DNA from: Actinomycetes bacterium | GTDB taxonomy: Bacteria; Actinomycetota; Acidimicrobiia; Acidimicrobiales; RAAP-2 | Assembly: GCA_021844425.1 (NCBI GenBank) | Contig: JAKBTL010000008.1 | Coordinates: forward strand, 1-36,787 | DNA: 36,787 nt | Reading direction: 5' to 3' | Notes under the pieces: model-generated | The model's database searches: none | Seen by the model: the letters and a program-made list of their open reading frames with translations, nothing else | What the model was told of the DNA's origin: nothing | Shown: positions 1-6,512 of the stretch, piece by piece | How the letters are laid out: each line of letters starts with the position of its first letter | How positions within the stretch are numbered: position 1 is the first letter of the stretch | Position numbers and translations under genes: made by a program

Positions 1-1
1 C

Positions 2-562
2 GACCTGAAGACCCGGCAAGCCAGACGACGGAGGGACTTCACCCACAAGCTCACCTGTGACTTGGCCAAGAACCACGGCTTCGTCGCGACCGAGAACCTG
101 ACAGTGAAGGCCATGACCTCATCTGCCAAGGGCAGCGAAGAGGAACCGGGGACCAATGTCTCCCAGAAGGCAGGGCTCAACCGGGGCATCTTGGACAACA
201 CCCCAGGGGAGCGCAGCCGCCAGCTCGACTACAAGTGCAAGAAGCTGGGCTCCCTCCACGTCCCGGTCAACCCGTGGGGGACCTCCCAGACCTGTCCTTC
301 CTGCACAGTGCGAGACCCCGCCAACCGTCCGGGGTGCGGGAGGGCCTTCGCCTGCGTCCACTGCGGGCACCAAGCCCACGCGGACAAGGTGGCGGCCATC
401 ACCATCGAGAGAAGAGCAGCACAGCTCATTGCCGCTGGACGAGCGGCGAACAGCACGGGCAGGCGCAAGCCGAGCCACGCCTCAGGCGTAGGCGGTTCCG
501 TGAAGCGAGTAGCCCCGGCGGGACAACACCCTCCCGGTCGTGTCGAAAGCACAGTGGCGTGA
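2..562 (+). CDS. tnpB: IS200/IS605-type TnpB (RNA-guided nuclease / OrfB), 5' end outside the window
   Basis: The frame is open from the first base of the window, so this is the C-terminal 186 residues of a longer protein; full TnpB proteins are about 380-420 aa. An Arg-rich stretch followed by DFTHKLTCDLAKNHGFVATE matches the region before RuvC-II, with the catalytic Glu in VATENLTVKAM. Further on, CPSC and CVHCG form the zinc finger, followed directly by HADKVAAITI, whose Asp is the RuvC-III residue. The RuvC-I Asp would lie upstream of the window. Known role of the family: RNA-guided DNA cleavage that helps retain IS200/IS605 elements. Here the last Cys pair and both visible catalytic acids are present, so the visible part is not obviously broken. 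Whether a TnpA partner exists cannot be seen. Confidence 0.88.
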   Translation, partial: DLKTRQARRRRDFTHKLTCDLAKNHGFVATENLTVKAMTSSAKGSEEEPGTNVSQKAGLNRGILDNTPGERSRQLDYKCKKLGSLHVPVNPWGTSQTCPSCTVRDPANRPGCGRAFACVHCGHQAHADKVAAITIERRAAQLIAAGRAANSTGRRKPSHASGVGGSVKRVAPAGQHPPGRVESTVA

Positions 563-610
563 GCAGCGCCACCGAAGCCCCGACCTTCAGGCCGGGGAGG
601 AGTCACTCAA
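563..610 (+). mobile_element. Right end of the IS200/IS605 element / 3' scaffold of its omega RNA
   Basis: Directly after the tnpB stop lies an imperfect hairpin: arms at 578-585 (CCCCGACC) and 590-597 (GGCCGGGG), loop TTCA, one A-C mismatch. It is followed by GAGGAGTCACTCAA. This is the usual look of the right end of TnpB-carrying elements, where the omega RNA scaffold ends at the element boundary. The exact boundary is uncertain: after TCAC (604) or TCAA (610). The guide would be the flanking host sequence that follows. Confidence 0.65.
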
Positions 611-636
611 GGAGCAGGTCGGAGGACGTTGCGCAC

Positions 637-660
637 GGCCGGGCCGGCCGGGCCGGCCGT
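637..660. repeat. Short GGCCGGGCC-type tandem repeat
   Basis: Between the IS right end and the serine hydrolase gene there is a run of GGCCG-type units. The stretch 563-723 otherwise shows no gene. Confidence 0.5.
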
Positions 661-708
661 GAGAGGACGCATCGAGGTGGGCTGCGATGCCGGGGCGGTC
701 GTCGACGG

Positions 709-714
709 TACGCT
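709..714 (+). promoter_or_regulatory. -10 hexamer TACGCT of the glycosyltransferase operon
   Basis: TACGCT ends 9 bases before the ATG at 724 and no Shine-Dalgarno sequence lies in between. It matches the TAnnnT -10 pattern that recurs before first genes throughout this window and suggests a very short or absent leader. No convincing -35 was seen. Confidence 0.4.
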
Positions 715-723
715 CGCCTGTCC

Positions 724-1623
724 ATGCGAGCCCTCGACCTCGTCGCCGACTGGCCAGCGCGCGCCGCGGCCGCGGGCGTCCTTGTCGGCGAGCGGGGTGT
801 CGGTGAGCGAGGTGCCGGGCACTGGGGCCGGGAGATCCGCACGAGGGTGCTTGTCGCCGGGGCGACGGGCGACGCCGACCGCTCGTTCCCCTGGGCGTCG
901 GTGACCAAGCTGTGCACTGCGCTCGCCGTGCTCGTCGCCGTGGAGGAAGGGACCATCGCGTTGTCGGACCCGGCGGGAGCTCCGGGTGCGACGGTCGCTC
1001 ACCTGCTTGCGCACGCGTCGGGCCTCGCGCCTGATCGCCGGGAGGCGATCGCGCCGCCGGCGACGAGGAGGATTTACTCGAACGCCGGATACGAGGTCCT
1101 CGGCGACCTGCTCGCAGATCGTGCGGGGATGCCCGTGTGGCAGTACGTCACCGAGGCGGTCTTCGTCCCTCTTGGGATGGCTGGCGCTCGGCTGGCGCCC
1201 GGGGCATCGCCCGCCCACGGCGTGGAGGGCACGCTTTCCGACCTCCTCGCGCTCGGCGCCGAGCTTCTCTCGCCGACGCTCGTGGCCCCCGAGACCCTCG
1301 TCGCCGCGACCCGGGTGGCGTTCCCGCAGCTTTCAGGCGTCCTCCCCGGCTTCGGCCGCCAGGACCCCAACGACTGGGGGCTCGGCTTCGAGATCCGGGA
1401 CCGCAAGCATCCCCACTGGACGGGGTCGTGCAACAGCCCCGCGACCTTCGGGCACTTCGGGCGCTCGGGGTCGTTCCTGTGGATCGACCCCGATGCGCAG
1501 GTCGCGTGCGGCGCGCTCTGCGGCCTCGACTTCGGGCCGTGGGCTGCGGACGCATGGCCCGTGCTCTCCGACGCAGTCCTGCGCACACTCGGCGCGTGCG
1601 CGGGAGGGCCGCAAGGTGGATGA
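724..1623 (+). CDS. Serine beta-lactamase-family hydrolase (class C / EstB-like)
   Basis: 299 aa. All three motifs of the beta-lactamase/transpeptidase fold (PF00144) are visible: S59-V-T-K62 (SxxK nucleophile and base), Y118-S-N120 (YxN), and H244-F-G-R-S-G249 in place of KTG/HxG. No signal peptide or transmembrane segment is apparent, so it is probably cytoplasmic, unlike secreted beta-lactamases. Esterase or D-aminopeptidase-type activity is as plausible as peptidoglycan hydrolysis. The start is the first ATG of the homologous region and sits behind a TAnnnT element; longer readings in the same frame would run into the IS right end. Its last codons overlap the next gene by 8 bases, tying it to the glycosyltransferase operon. 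The substrate cannot be inferred. Confidence 0.8.
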   Translation: MRALDLVADWPARAAAAGVLVGERGVGERGAGHWGREIRTRVLVAGATGDADRSFPWASVTKLCTALAVLVAVEEGTIALSDPAGAPGATVAHLLAHASGLAPDRREAIAPPATRRIYSNAGYEVLGDLLADRAGMPVWQYVTEAVFVPLGMAGARLAPGASPAHGVEGTLSDLLALGAELLSPTLVAPETLVAATRVAFPQLSGVLPGFGRQDPNDWGLGFEIRDRKHPHWTGSCNSPATFGHFGRSGSFLWIDPDAQVACGALCGLDFGPWAADAWPVLSDAVLRTLGACAGGPQGG

Positions 1624-2740
1624 GGCGCTGCGCGTCGCGCTCGACGCCACGCCGCTCCTCGGCAGGCCGACGGGTGTGGGCGCCTTCTGCGCGGGCGTGC
1701 TCGAGGGGTTGTCGCGCCGCCAGGACGTCGCCGCCAGTGCGTTCGCGGTGAGCTGGCGGCGGAGGCACGCGATCGACGGGCGGCTCCCCCCTGGCATCGC
1801 GCGCTGCACGCGAGCGATGCCGGCGCGTCCGCTCCACGCGGCGTGGAGGATGGTGGAAGCGCCTCCGCTCGAATGGTTCGTAGGTGCGACCGACGTGGTC
1901 CACGGCACGAACTACGTCGTGCCGCCGACCCGCAGGGCCGCACGCGTCGTCACCGTCCACGACCTCACGACGGTGCGCTACCCCGAGCTGTGCGATCGCT
2001 CGACGCTCGCCTTCCCGGCGCTCGTCCGCCGCGCGCTGGCGCGCGGTGCGTGGGTGCACACCCACTCGGAGTCGGTGGCCGACGAGGTGGTCGAGACGTT
2101 CGGGGCCGACCCCGAGCGTGTGCGGGCCGTCGCGTCGGGCGTCCCGCGGCTCGACGACCCCGACGAGAGCGCACCGCTGCGGTACCTTCCCACGGGGGTC
2201 ACGCGCTACGTGCTGGCCGTCGGGACCGCCGAGCCCCGTAAGGACCTGCCTGGGCTGGTCGCCGCCTTCGATCTTCTCGCAGGGAATCGTGGTGACCTCG
2301 GCCTCGTGCTCGCGGGGCCGGAGGGATGGGGGAGCGCGGACCTCCATCGCGCGATCGACGCCGCACGGGCGAGGGCGAGGGTCGTGATCACCGGATGGGT
2401 CGACGGCGCGACGCTCGCGGGCCTGCTGCGTGCTGCGAGCGTGCTCGCGTACCCGTCGCTCTACGAGGGGTTCGGCTACCCCCCGCTGCAGGCCATGACG
2501 CTGGGCACGCCGGTGGTGGCCACCCGCGCGGGCGCGGTCGAAGAGGTCGTCGATGACGCAGCGTTGCTCGTCGCTCCTCGCGATCCAGAGGCGCTGGCGC
2601 AGGCCATCTCGTCGGTCCTCGACTCCGAAGACACCGCTGCCGCGCTCCGTGCCCGAGGACTCGTGCGGGCAGCGGCGTTCGACTGGGACACGTGCGCCGC
2701 CGGCTTGATGGCCCTCTACCGGGACGCCGCGGGCAGATGA
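1616..2740 (+). CDS. GT4-family glycosyltransferase (first of three)
   Basis: 374 aa, GT-B fold. The N-terminal half carries the VVHGTNYVVPP and VTVHDLTTVRYPEL motifs shared by WbpY/WbdB-like mannosyl/rhamnosyltransferases. The C-terminal half has VGTAEPRKDLPGLVAAF and YEGFGYPPLQAMTLGTPVVAT. The usual EX7E motif is altered: the second Glu is Gln (EGFGYPPLQ, codon CAG). The GTG start at 1616 has GGAGG about 8 bases upstream and overlaps the hydrolase gene by 8 bases; longer in-frame openings are only the shadow of that gene. The stop overlaps the next start as ATGA. The sugar donor is probably GDP-linked (mannose or 6-deoxymannose), judging by the reductase at the end of the operon; that is an inference. 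Confidence 0.88.
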   Translation: MDEALRVALDATPLLGRPTGVGAFCAGVLEGLSRRQDVAASAFAVSWRRRHAIDGRLPPGIARCTRAMPARPLHAAWRMVEAPPLEWFVGATDVVHGTNYVVPPTRRAARVVTVHDLTTVRYPELCDRSTLAFPALVRRALARGAWVHTHSESVADEVVETFGADPERVRAVASGVPRLDDPDESAPLRYLPTGVTRYVLAVGTAEPRKDLPGLVAAFDLLAGNRGDLGLVLAGPEGWGSADLHRAIDAARARARVVITGWVDGATLAGLLRAASVLAYPSLYEGFGYPPLQAMTLGTPVVATRAGAVEEVVDDAALLVAPRDPEALAQAISSVLDSEDTAAALRARGLVRAAAFDWDTCAAGLMALYRDAAGR

Positions 2741-3963
2741 GCGACCGAGTGGTCGTCGCAGCTGAGCAGCTCCGTCGCCGGATCCCCGGCGGCATCGGGC
2801 GCTACGCCCAGGGCCTTCTCCGAGGGCTCCGTGAGCTCGGAGGACAGCAGATCGAGCTGGTCGCGAGCCGCCACCTTGGTGCGGGACCCGATCCGCTGGC
2901 TGCGTGGGGCTTCCCCGTGCGCGCCTGCGCGCTCCCGGCGCCGCTCCTCACGGCGGCCTGGGATCGAGGGCTCGCGCCGGTGCGACGAGCGGGCCTTGTC
3001 CACTCGGTCTCCCTGGCTGCGCCGCCCGTGCGGCCGGCGCACCCGCGAGGGGGTGCGGCGCTGGTCGTCACGGTCCACGACCTCGCCTGGCGCATGCACC
3101 CCGAGGCGACCACTGCCCGCGGCCGGCGCTGGCACGAGGCGGCGCTGCGTAGGGCGCTCGAGAAGGCGGACGCGTTCGTCGTCCCTTCCGCTGCGGTCGC
3201 CGACGCGCTCGTGGCCGCCGGCGCGGACCGTGCACGTGTGCGGGCGATCGCACACGGGGCGGACCACCTGCCTGCCGCCGACACCCAGGGCGCCCAGGCG
3301 CTCCTGCGGCACCTCGGAGTGGCCGAGGGGTACCTGCTCACGGTCGCGACCCTCGAGCCGAGGAAGAACCTGCGCCGCCTCGTGGCGGCATTCCAGCTCG
3401 CCCGCCCCTCGTTCCCCGAAGCCTGGCCGCTCGTGGTCGTCGGCCCGAGAGGCTGGGGAGACTCAGGGCTCGAGCACGTGGAGCGGGAGGGGGTGGTGGC
3501 GGCCGGCTCGGTCGACGACGCGGTCCTCGCCGCGCTCTACGCCAGGGCCCGCGCGTTTGCCTACGTCGCGCTCGAGGAAGGCTTCGGGCTTCCCCCGCTC
3601 GAGGCGATGGCGTGCGGCGTCCCGGTGGTGGCGAGCAGGACGGTCCCGGTGGCGACGGCACCCCCGGGCACGACGCCGGCATCCCCGGGCACGACGCCGG
3701 CACCCCCGGGCACGACGCCGGCATCCCCGGGCACGACGCCGGCATCCCCGGGCACGACGCCGAGCGCCAGCGTCGGCATCCCCGAGGCGGCGCTCCGGGT
3801 CGACCCCGCCACAGTCGAGGGCATCGCCGACGCGCTGGTGCGCGTGGCGAGCGACGAAGCGCTGCGAGCCTCGCTCGTGGCGAACGGGCTGGCGCTCGCC
3901 GCGTCGTTGACGTGGAAGGCGTCGGCCAAGGCTCACGTCGAGTGGTGGGAGCGCATCCGGTGA
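2737..3963 (+). CDS. GT4-family glycosyltransferase with an internal PGTTPAS repeat (second of three)
   Basis: 408 aa. The start MSDRVVVAAEQLRRRIPGGIGRYAQGLL is typical of GT4 N-termini with the GIGRY loop. VTVHDLAWRMHPE, TLEPRKNLRRLVAAF and the intact EX7E motif EEGFGLPPLEAM follow. Directly after the conserved CGVPVVAS strand the protein contains a (PGTTPAS)-type repeat of about 33 residues encoded by a 21-bp minisatellite. The conserved fold then resumes with IPEAALRVDPATVEGIADAL. In ordinary family members this junction is a short loop (SxxxEVxGDAA), so the repeat is an in-frame insertion near the donor-binding C-terminal Rossmann domain. It overlaps the preceding gene by ATGA and the next by GTGA, indicating translational coupling. 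Confidence 0.88.
   Translation: MSDRVVVAAEQLRRRIPGGIGRYAQGLLRGLRELGGQQIELVASRHLGAGPDPLAAWGFPVRACALPAPLLTAAWDRGLAPVRRAGLVHSVSLAAPPVRPAHPRGGAALVVTVHDLAWRMHPEATTARGRRWHEAALRRALEKADAFVVPSAAVADALVAAGADRARVRAIAHGADHLPAADTQGAQALLRHLGVAEGYLLTVATLEPRKNLRRLVAAFQLARPSFPEAWPLVVVGPRGWGDSGLEHVEREGVVAAGSVDDAVLAALYARARAFAYVALEEGFGLPPLEAMACGVPVVASRTVPVATAPPGTTPASPGTTPAPPGTTPASPGTTPASPGTTPSASVGIPEAALRVDPATVEGIADALVRVASDEALRASLVANGLALAASLTWKASAKAHVEWWERIR
3664..3762 (+). repeat. 21-bp minisatellite (about 4.7 copies) inside a glycosyltransferase gene
   Basis: The unit CCGGGCACGACGCCGGCATC plus one C begins at 3664, 3685, 3706, 3727 and 3748; the last copy is cut short. Copies are nearly identical (one has ACC in place of ATC). 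The period is a multiple of three, so copy-number change would lengthen or shorten the PGTTPAS repeat without a frameshift. Confidence 0.9.
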
Positions 3964-5096
3964 GGGTCACGCTCGACGTGACGGCCGTCCCGCCGTCCCC
4001 GGCGGGCGCGGGCCGCTACACCTTGGAGCTCGCCGCCGCGCTCGCCGCCGGGGACGATCCGAGGCTCGTCGCCGTCGCGCGGCGCGCAGACACGGAGCGG
4101 TGGCGGCGCCTGGCCGGGGGGCGCCTGGACGTGCTGGCCTCGTCGCCCTCGTCTCGGCCGCTTCGACTTGCGTGGGAGCAGCTCGCACTGCCGGCGCTGC
4201 TGCGTCGCGCGCGCCCCGACGTGCACCACGGGCCGCACTACACGATGCCCGAGCGCAGTCCTGTTCCGGTCGTCGTGACCATCCACGACTGCACCTTCTT
4301 CGACCATCCCGAGTGGCACGAGCCGCTGAAGGCCCGGTTCTTCCGCAGGGCGATCCGTGTGGCCGCGCGGCGGGCGGGCGCGCTCGTCTGCGTGAGCGAG
4401 ACGACGGCCCGTGAGCTGGAAGCGGCGTGCTCGGTGACCGTGCCCGTGGTCGTCGCGCCCCACGGCGTCGACCACCTGCGCTTCTCGCCGGACCCCGGGA
4501 CAGCGGGGTCGGACGACGACTCGTTGCGCCGGCTCGGGATCGACCCAGGGCAGCGTTTCATCCTTTTCCTCGGGACGGTGGAGCCGAGGAAGGACGTGCC
4601 GACCCTCGTCCGCGCGTTCTCGGTGCTCGCAGACGAGGAGCACGAGGTGGCGCTGGTCGTCGCGGGACGGCGCGGGTGGAGGGCTGGTCCGGTCGACGAC
4701 GCGCTCGTCGCGTCACGGCACCGGGACCGGATCAGGTGGACCGGGTACGTCCCCGACGACGCCGTCCCTGCGCTTCTGCGCAAGGCAGCGGTCGTGGCGT
4801 ACCCGTCGCTCGCCGAAGGGTACGGCATGCCTGCGCTCGAGGCGCTTGCGTGCGGCGCGCCGCTCGTGACCACCAGGGGAACGGCGATGGCAGAGCTCGC
4901 CGGGGACGCGGCGACGCTCGTGGTGCCCGGCGACTTCGAGAGCCTCGCGGACGCGCTCGCCAAGGTGCTCTCGGACCGGGACGGCCCGGCAGCCGCCCGT
5001 CGCCGCGAGGCCGGGTTCGCCCGAGCGGCGGCCTGCACCTGGGAGGCGAGCGCCGCCCGCCACGTCGAGGCCTACCGGATCGCAGCGGGCGCGTAG
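3960..5096 (+). CDS. GT4-family glycosyltransferase (third of three)
   Basis: 378 aa. GAGRYTLEL near the N-terminus, HHGPHYTMPERSPVPVVVT and IHDCTFFDHPEWH form the acceptor-side half. FLGTVEPRKDVPTLVRAF and an intact EX7E motif (AEGYGMPALEALACG) form the donor-side half. The GTG start at 3960 overlaps the previous stop as GTGA, which is why it is preferred over longer readings that only shadow the upstream gene. The family transfers sugars from nucleotide-sugar donors with retention. Together with the two preceding enzymes it would build a short repeat of mannose or 6-deoxymannose type; this is inferred from the neighbouring reductase. Confidence 0.88.
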   Translation: MRVTLDVTAVPPSPAGAGRYTLELAAALAAGDDPRLVAVARRADTERWRRLAGGRLDVLASSPSSRPLRLAWEQLALPALLRRARPDVHHGPHYTMPERSPVPVVVTIHDCTFFDHPEWHEPLKARFFRRAIRVAARRAGALVCVSETTARELEAACSVTVPVVVAPHGVDHLRFSPDPGTAGSDDDSLRRLGIDPGQRFILFLGTVEPRKDVPTLVRAFSVLADEEHEVALVVAGRRGWRAGPVDDALVASRHRDRIRWTGYVPDDAVPALLRKAAVVAYPSLAEGYGMPALEALACGAPLVTTRGTAMAELAGDAATLVVPGDFESLADALAKVLSDRDGPAAARRREAGFARAAACTWEASAARHVEAYRIAAGA

Positions 5097-5099
5097 GGT
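5094..5099 (+). promoter_or_regulatory. -10 hexamer TAGGGT before the reductase gene
   Basis: TAGGGT overlaps the stop codon of the third glycosyltransferase and ends 8 bases before the GTG at 5108. It may give the reductase its own leaderless-type transcript in addition to read-through. Confidence 0.35.
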
Positions 5100-5107
5100 C
5101 GTCTTCG

Positions 5108-6025
5108 GTGCGCGCGCTCGTCACGGGGGGCCGGGGGTTCGTCGGCCGCTGGCTGTACGAGTACCTCGTCGGCGAGGGTGACGAGGTCATGGTCGTCGAC
5201 ACCGAGACGGACGTCACCGACGAGCAGGTCGTCGAGCACGCGATCGGAGCGTTGCGTCCCGATGCGGTGTACCACCTCGCCGCGCGTACCCACGTCGGGG
5301 AATCGTGGCGCGAGCCCCTCGAAGTCCTGCGCGTCAACGTGCTCGGCACCGCGGCGGTCCTCGCTGCAGCTCGGCGCGCTGCGGCGGAGGCGACGGTGCT
5401 CGTGGTGAGCTCCTCGGAGGTCTACGGCTCGCTCCTGCCCGACGAGCTGCCGGTCGCCGAGGACGCCGCGCTGCGCCCTGCGACCCCGTACGCGGCGTCG
5501 AAGGCGGCGGCGGAGCAGGTCGCGCTCCAAGCGTGGCGAGGCTACGAGCAGCGCGTCGTCGTCGTGCGGCCGTTCAACCACGTGGGACCGGGCCAGTCGA
5601 CGAGCTTCGCCGTCCCGGCGCTCGCGCGTCGCGTGCTCGACGCGCGCCGGGACGGGCGCCGGGAGCTCGTGGTGGGTACGGTCACGTCCCGACGGGACTT
5701 CACCGACGTCCGCGACGTCGTGCGGGCCTACCGCCTGCTCGTCGAGCACGCGTCGCCCGGCGGGGTCTACAACGTCTGCTCGGGACGCGACGTCTCGATC
5801 GCCGACGTCGCGCAGCTGCTGATGGAGCTGGCCGGCGTCGAGCTCCGTCTGGTCACCGACCCCGAGCTCGTGAGGCCGGTCGACAGCCCCGTGGTGCGAG
5901 GTGACCCGTCACTGCTCGTCGAGACGACCGGCTGGGCTCCGCGCATCTCGCTCGACTCGACGCTGCGGGACGTGCTCCGGCACCTCGAAGAGGAGGGCGG
6001 TCACGCTCCGCGTGTGACGAGCTGA
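5108..6025 (+). CDS. rmd: NAD-dependent epimerase/dehydratase, GDP-4-keto-6-deoxy-D-mannose reductase type
   Basis: 305 aa short-chain dehydrogenase of the extended type. The N-terminal TGGRGFVGRWL is the NAD(P)-binding glycine motif. SSSEVYG supplies the catalytic Ser region and Y-A-A-S-K is the YxxxK pair. The stretches RPFNHVGPGQSTSFAVPALA, VTSRRDFTDVRDVVRAY and YNVCSGRDVSIADV are characteristic of GDP-6-deoxy-D-mannose (GDP-D-rhamnose) reductases. These reduce the 4-keto product of GDP-mannose 4,6-dehydratase; no dehydratase gene is in the window. The GTG start lies 11 bases after the preceding gene. The 3' end overlaps the opposite-strand gene by 25 bases. A related sugar-nucleotide epimerase cannot be excluded. 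Confidence 0.75.
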   Translation: MRALVTGGRGFVGRWLYEYLVGEGDEVMVVDTETDVTDEQVVEHAIGALRPDAVYHLAARTHVGESWREPLEVLRVNVLGTAAVLAAARRAAAEATVLVVSSSEVYGSLLPDELPVAEDAALRPATPYAASKAAAEQVALQAWRGYEQRVVVVRPFNHVGPGQSTSFAVPALARRVLDARRDGRRELVVGTVTSRRDFTDVRDVVRAYRLLVEHASPGGVYNVCSGRDVSIADVAQLLMELAGVELRLVTDPELVRPVDSPVVRGDPSLLVETTGWAPRISLDSTLRDVLRHLEEEGGHAPRVTS

Positions 6026-6360
6026 CGCAGCTGCTCGCCGAGCGCCTCGAGACCGGCGCACGCCTTGGAGGCGATCCCCCGAGCGGGCTCGGGCAGCTGG
6101 GCACCAAGCGGCTCGAGCTGTGAGGAGACGAGAGCCAGCGTGCTGTCCAGCAGTTCGCCGACGCGCTGGGCACCAGTGGCGATCCCCCGACTCGCCCGCG
6201 CTACGCCTTCGTCGACGTGGTCCTCTTGGAGGAGCTCGCGCCTGGCGACCTGCGCGCGCTGGAGCCCTAGGACCCCGAGGCCGACTGCGACGTAGGCCGC
6301 GTCGCGCGCCCGGCGCGCCACCTCGGCGACGATGTCGGCGATGTCGTTGGTCTCAGGCAT
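6001..6360 (-). CDS. Small all-helical protein of unknown function
   Basis: 119 aa, starting MPETNDIADIVAEVARRARD and continuing AYVAVGLGVLGLQRAQVARREL, then long amphipathic helices rich in Ala, Leu, Glu and Gln. There are no cysteines in catalytic arrangements and no clear membrane span; the AYVAVGLGVLGL segment is only weakly hydrophobic. It resembles phasin-like or apolipoprotein-like helical proteins in composition, but I do not recognise a family. The start is fixed by GGAAGGAG about 8-10 bases upstream, and a good -10/-35 pair lies 50-80 bases upstream. The 3' end overlaps the reductase gene tail to tail by 25 bases. It sits alone on its strand between two glycosyltransferase units. 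Confidence 0.72.
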   Translation of the reverse strand: MPETNDIADIVAEVARRARDAAYVAVGLGVLGLQRAQVARRELLQEDHVDEGVARASRGIATGAQRVGELLDSTLALVSSQLEPLGAQLPEPARGIASKACAGLEALGEQLRQLVTRGA

Positions 6361-6414
6361 GGCGGACTCCTTCCCTCGAACCTTCTCGATCCGTGCAGAC
6401 CGCGAACCAATCCA

Positions 6415-6443
6415 AATGTATACCCAATGGTAAACAGTTGCAA
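6415..6443 (-). promoter_or_regulatory. Sigma-A-type promoter of the small helical protein gene
   Basis: On the minus strand TTGCAA (6438-6443) and TACATT (6415-6420) are separated by exactly 17 bases. The stretch around them is conspicuously AT-rich for this genome. The spacer contains an incomplete palindrome TACC-CAAT-GGTA (6421-6432) that could be an operator. The predicted leader is about 45-50 bases and ends with a strong Shine-Dalgarno sequence. Confidence 0.6.
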
Positions 6444-6496
6444 GCACTCGATCCCCGGCTTGCAGGGCTCCGACGGCGGAGCGGACGCACGCGGAC

Positions 6497-6502
6497 TAGC
6501 CT
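6497..6502 (+). promoter_or_regulatory. -10 hexamer TAGCCT before the GT2 gene
   Basis: TAGCCT ends 10 bases before the ATG at 6513, with no Shine-Dalgarno sequence between. It belongs to the same TAnnnT pattern as the other first genes here. Confidence 0.35.
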
Positions 6503-6512
6503 GCCTCTCCTG

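Noticed and set aside
235-723. N-terminal extension of the serine hydrolase through the IS right end
   Set aside because: The extra residues are the shadow of tnpB and the element boundary, and the -10 hexamer at 709-714 supports the start at 724.
6421-6432. TACC-CAAT-GGTA as a second CsoR-like operator
   Set aside because: It lacks the G/C tracts and the flanking AT is not symmetrical, so it is kept only as a possible generic operator within the promoter entry.
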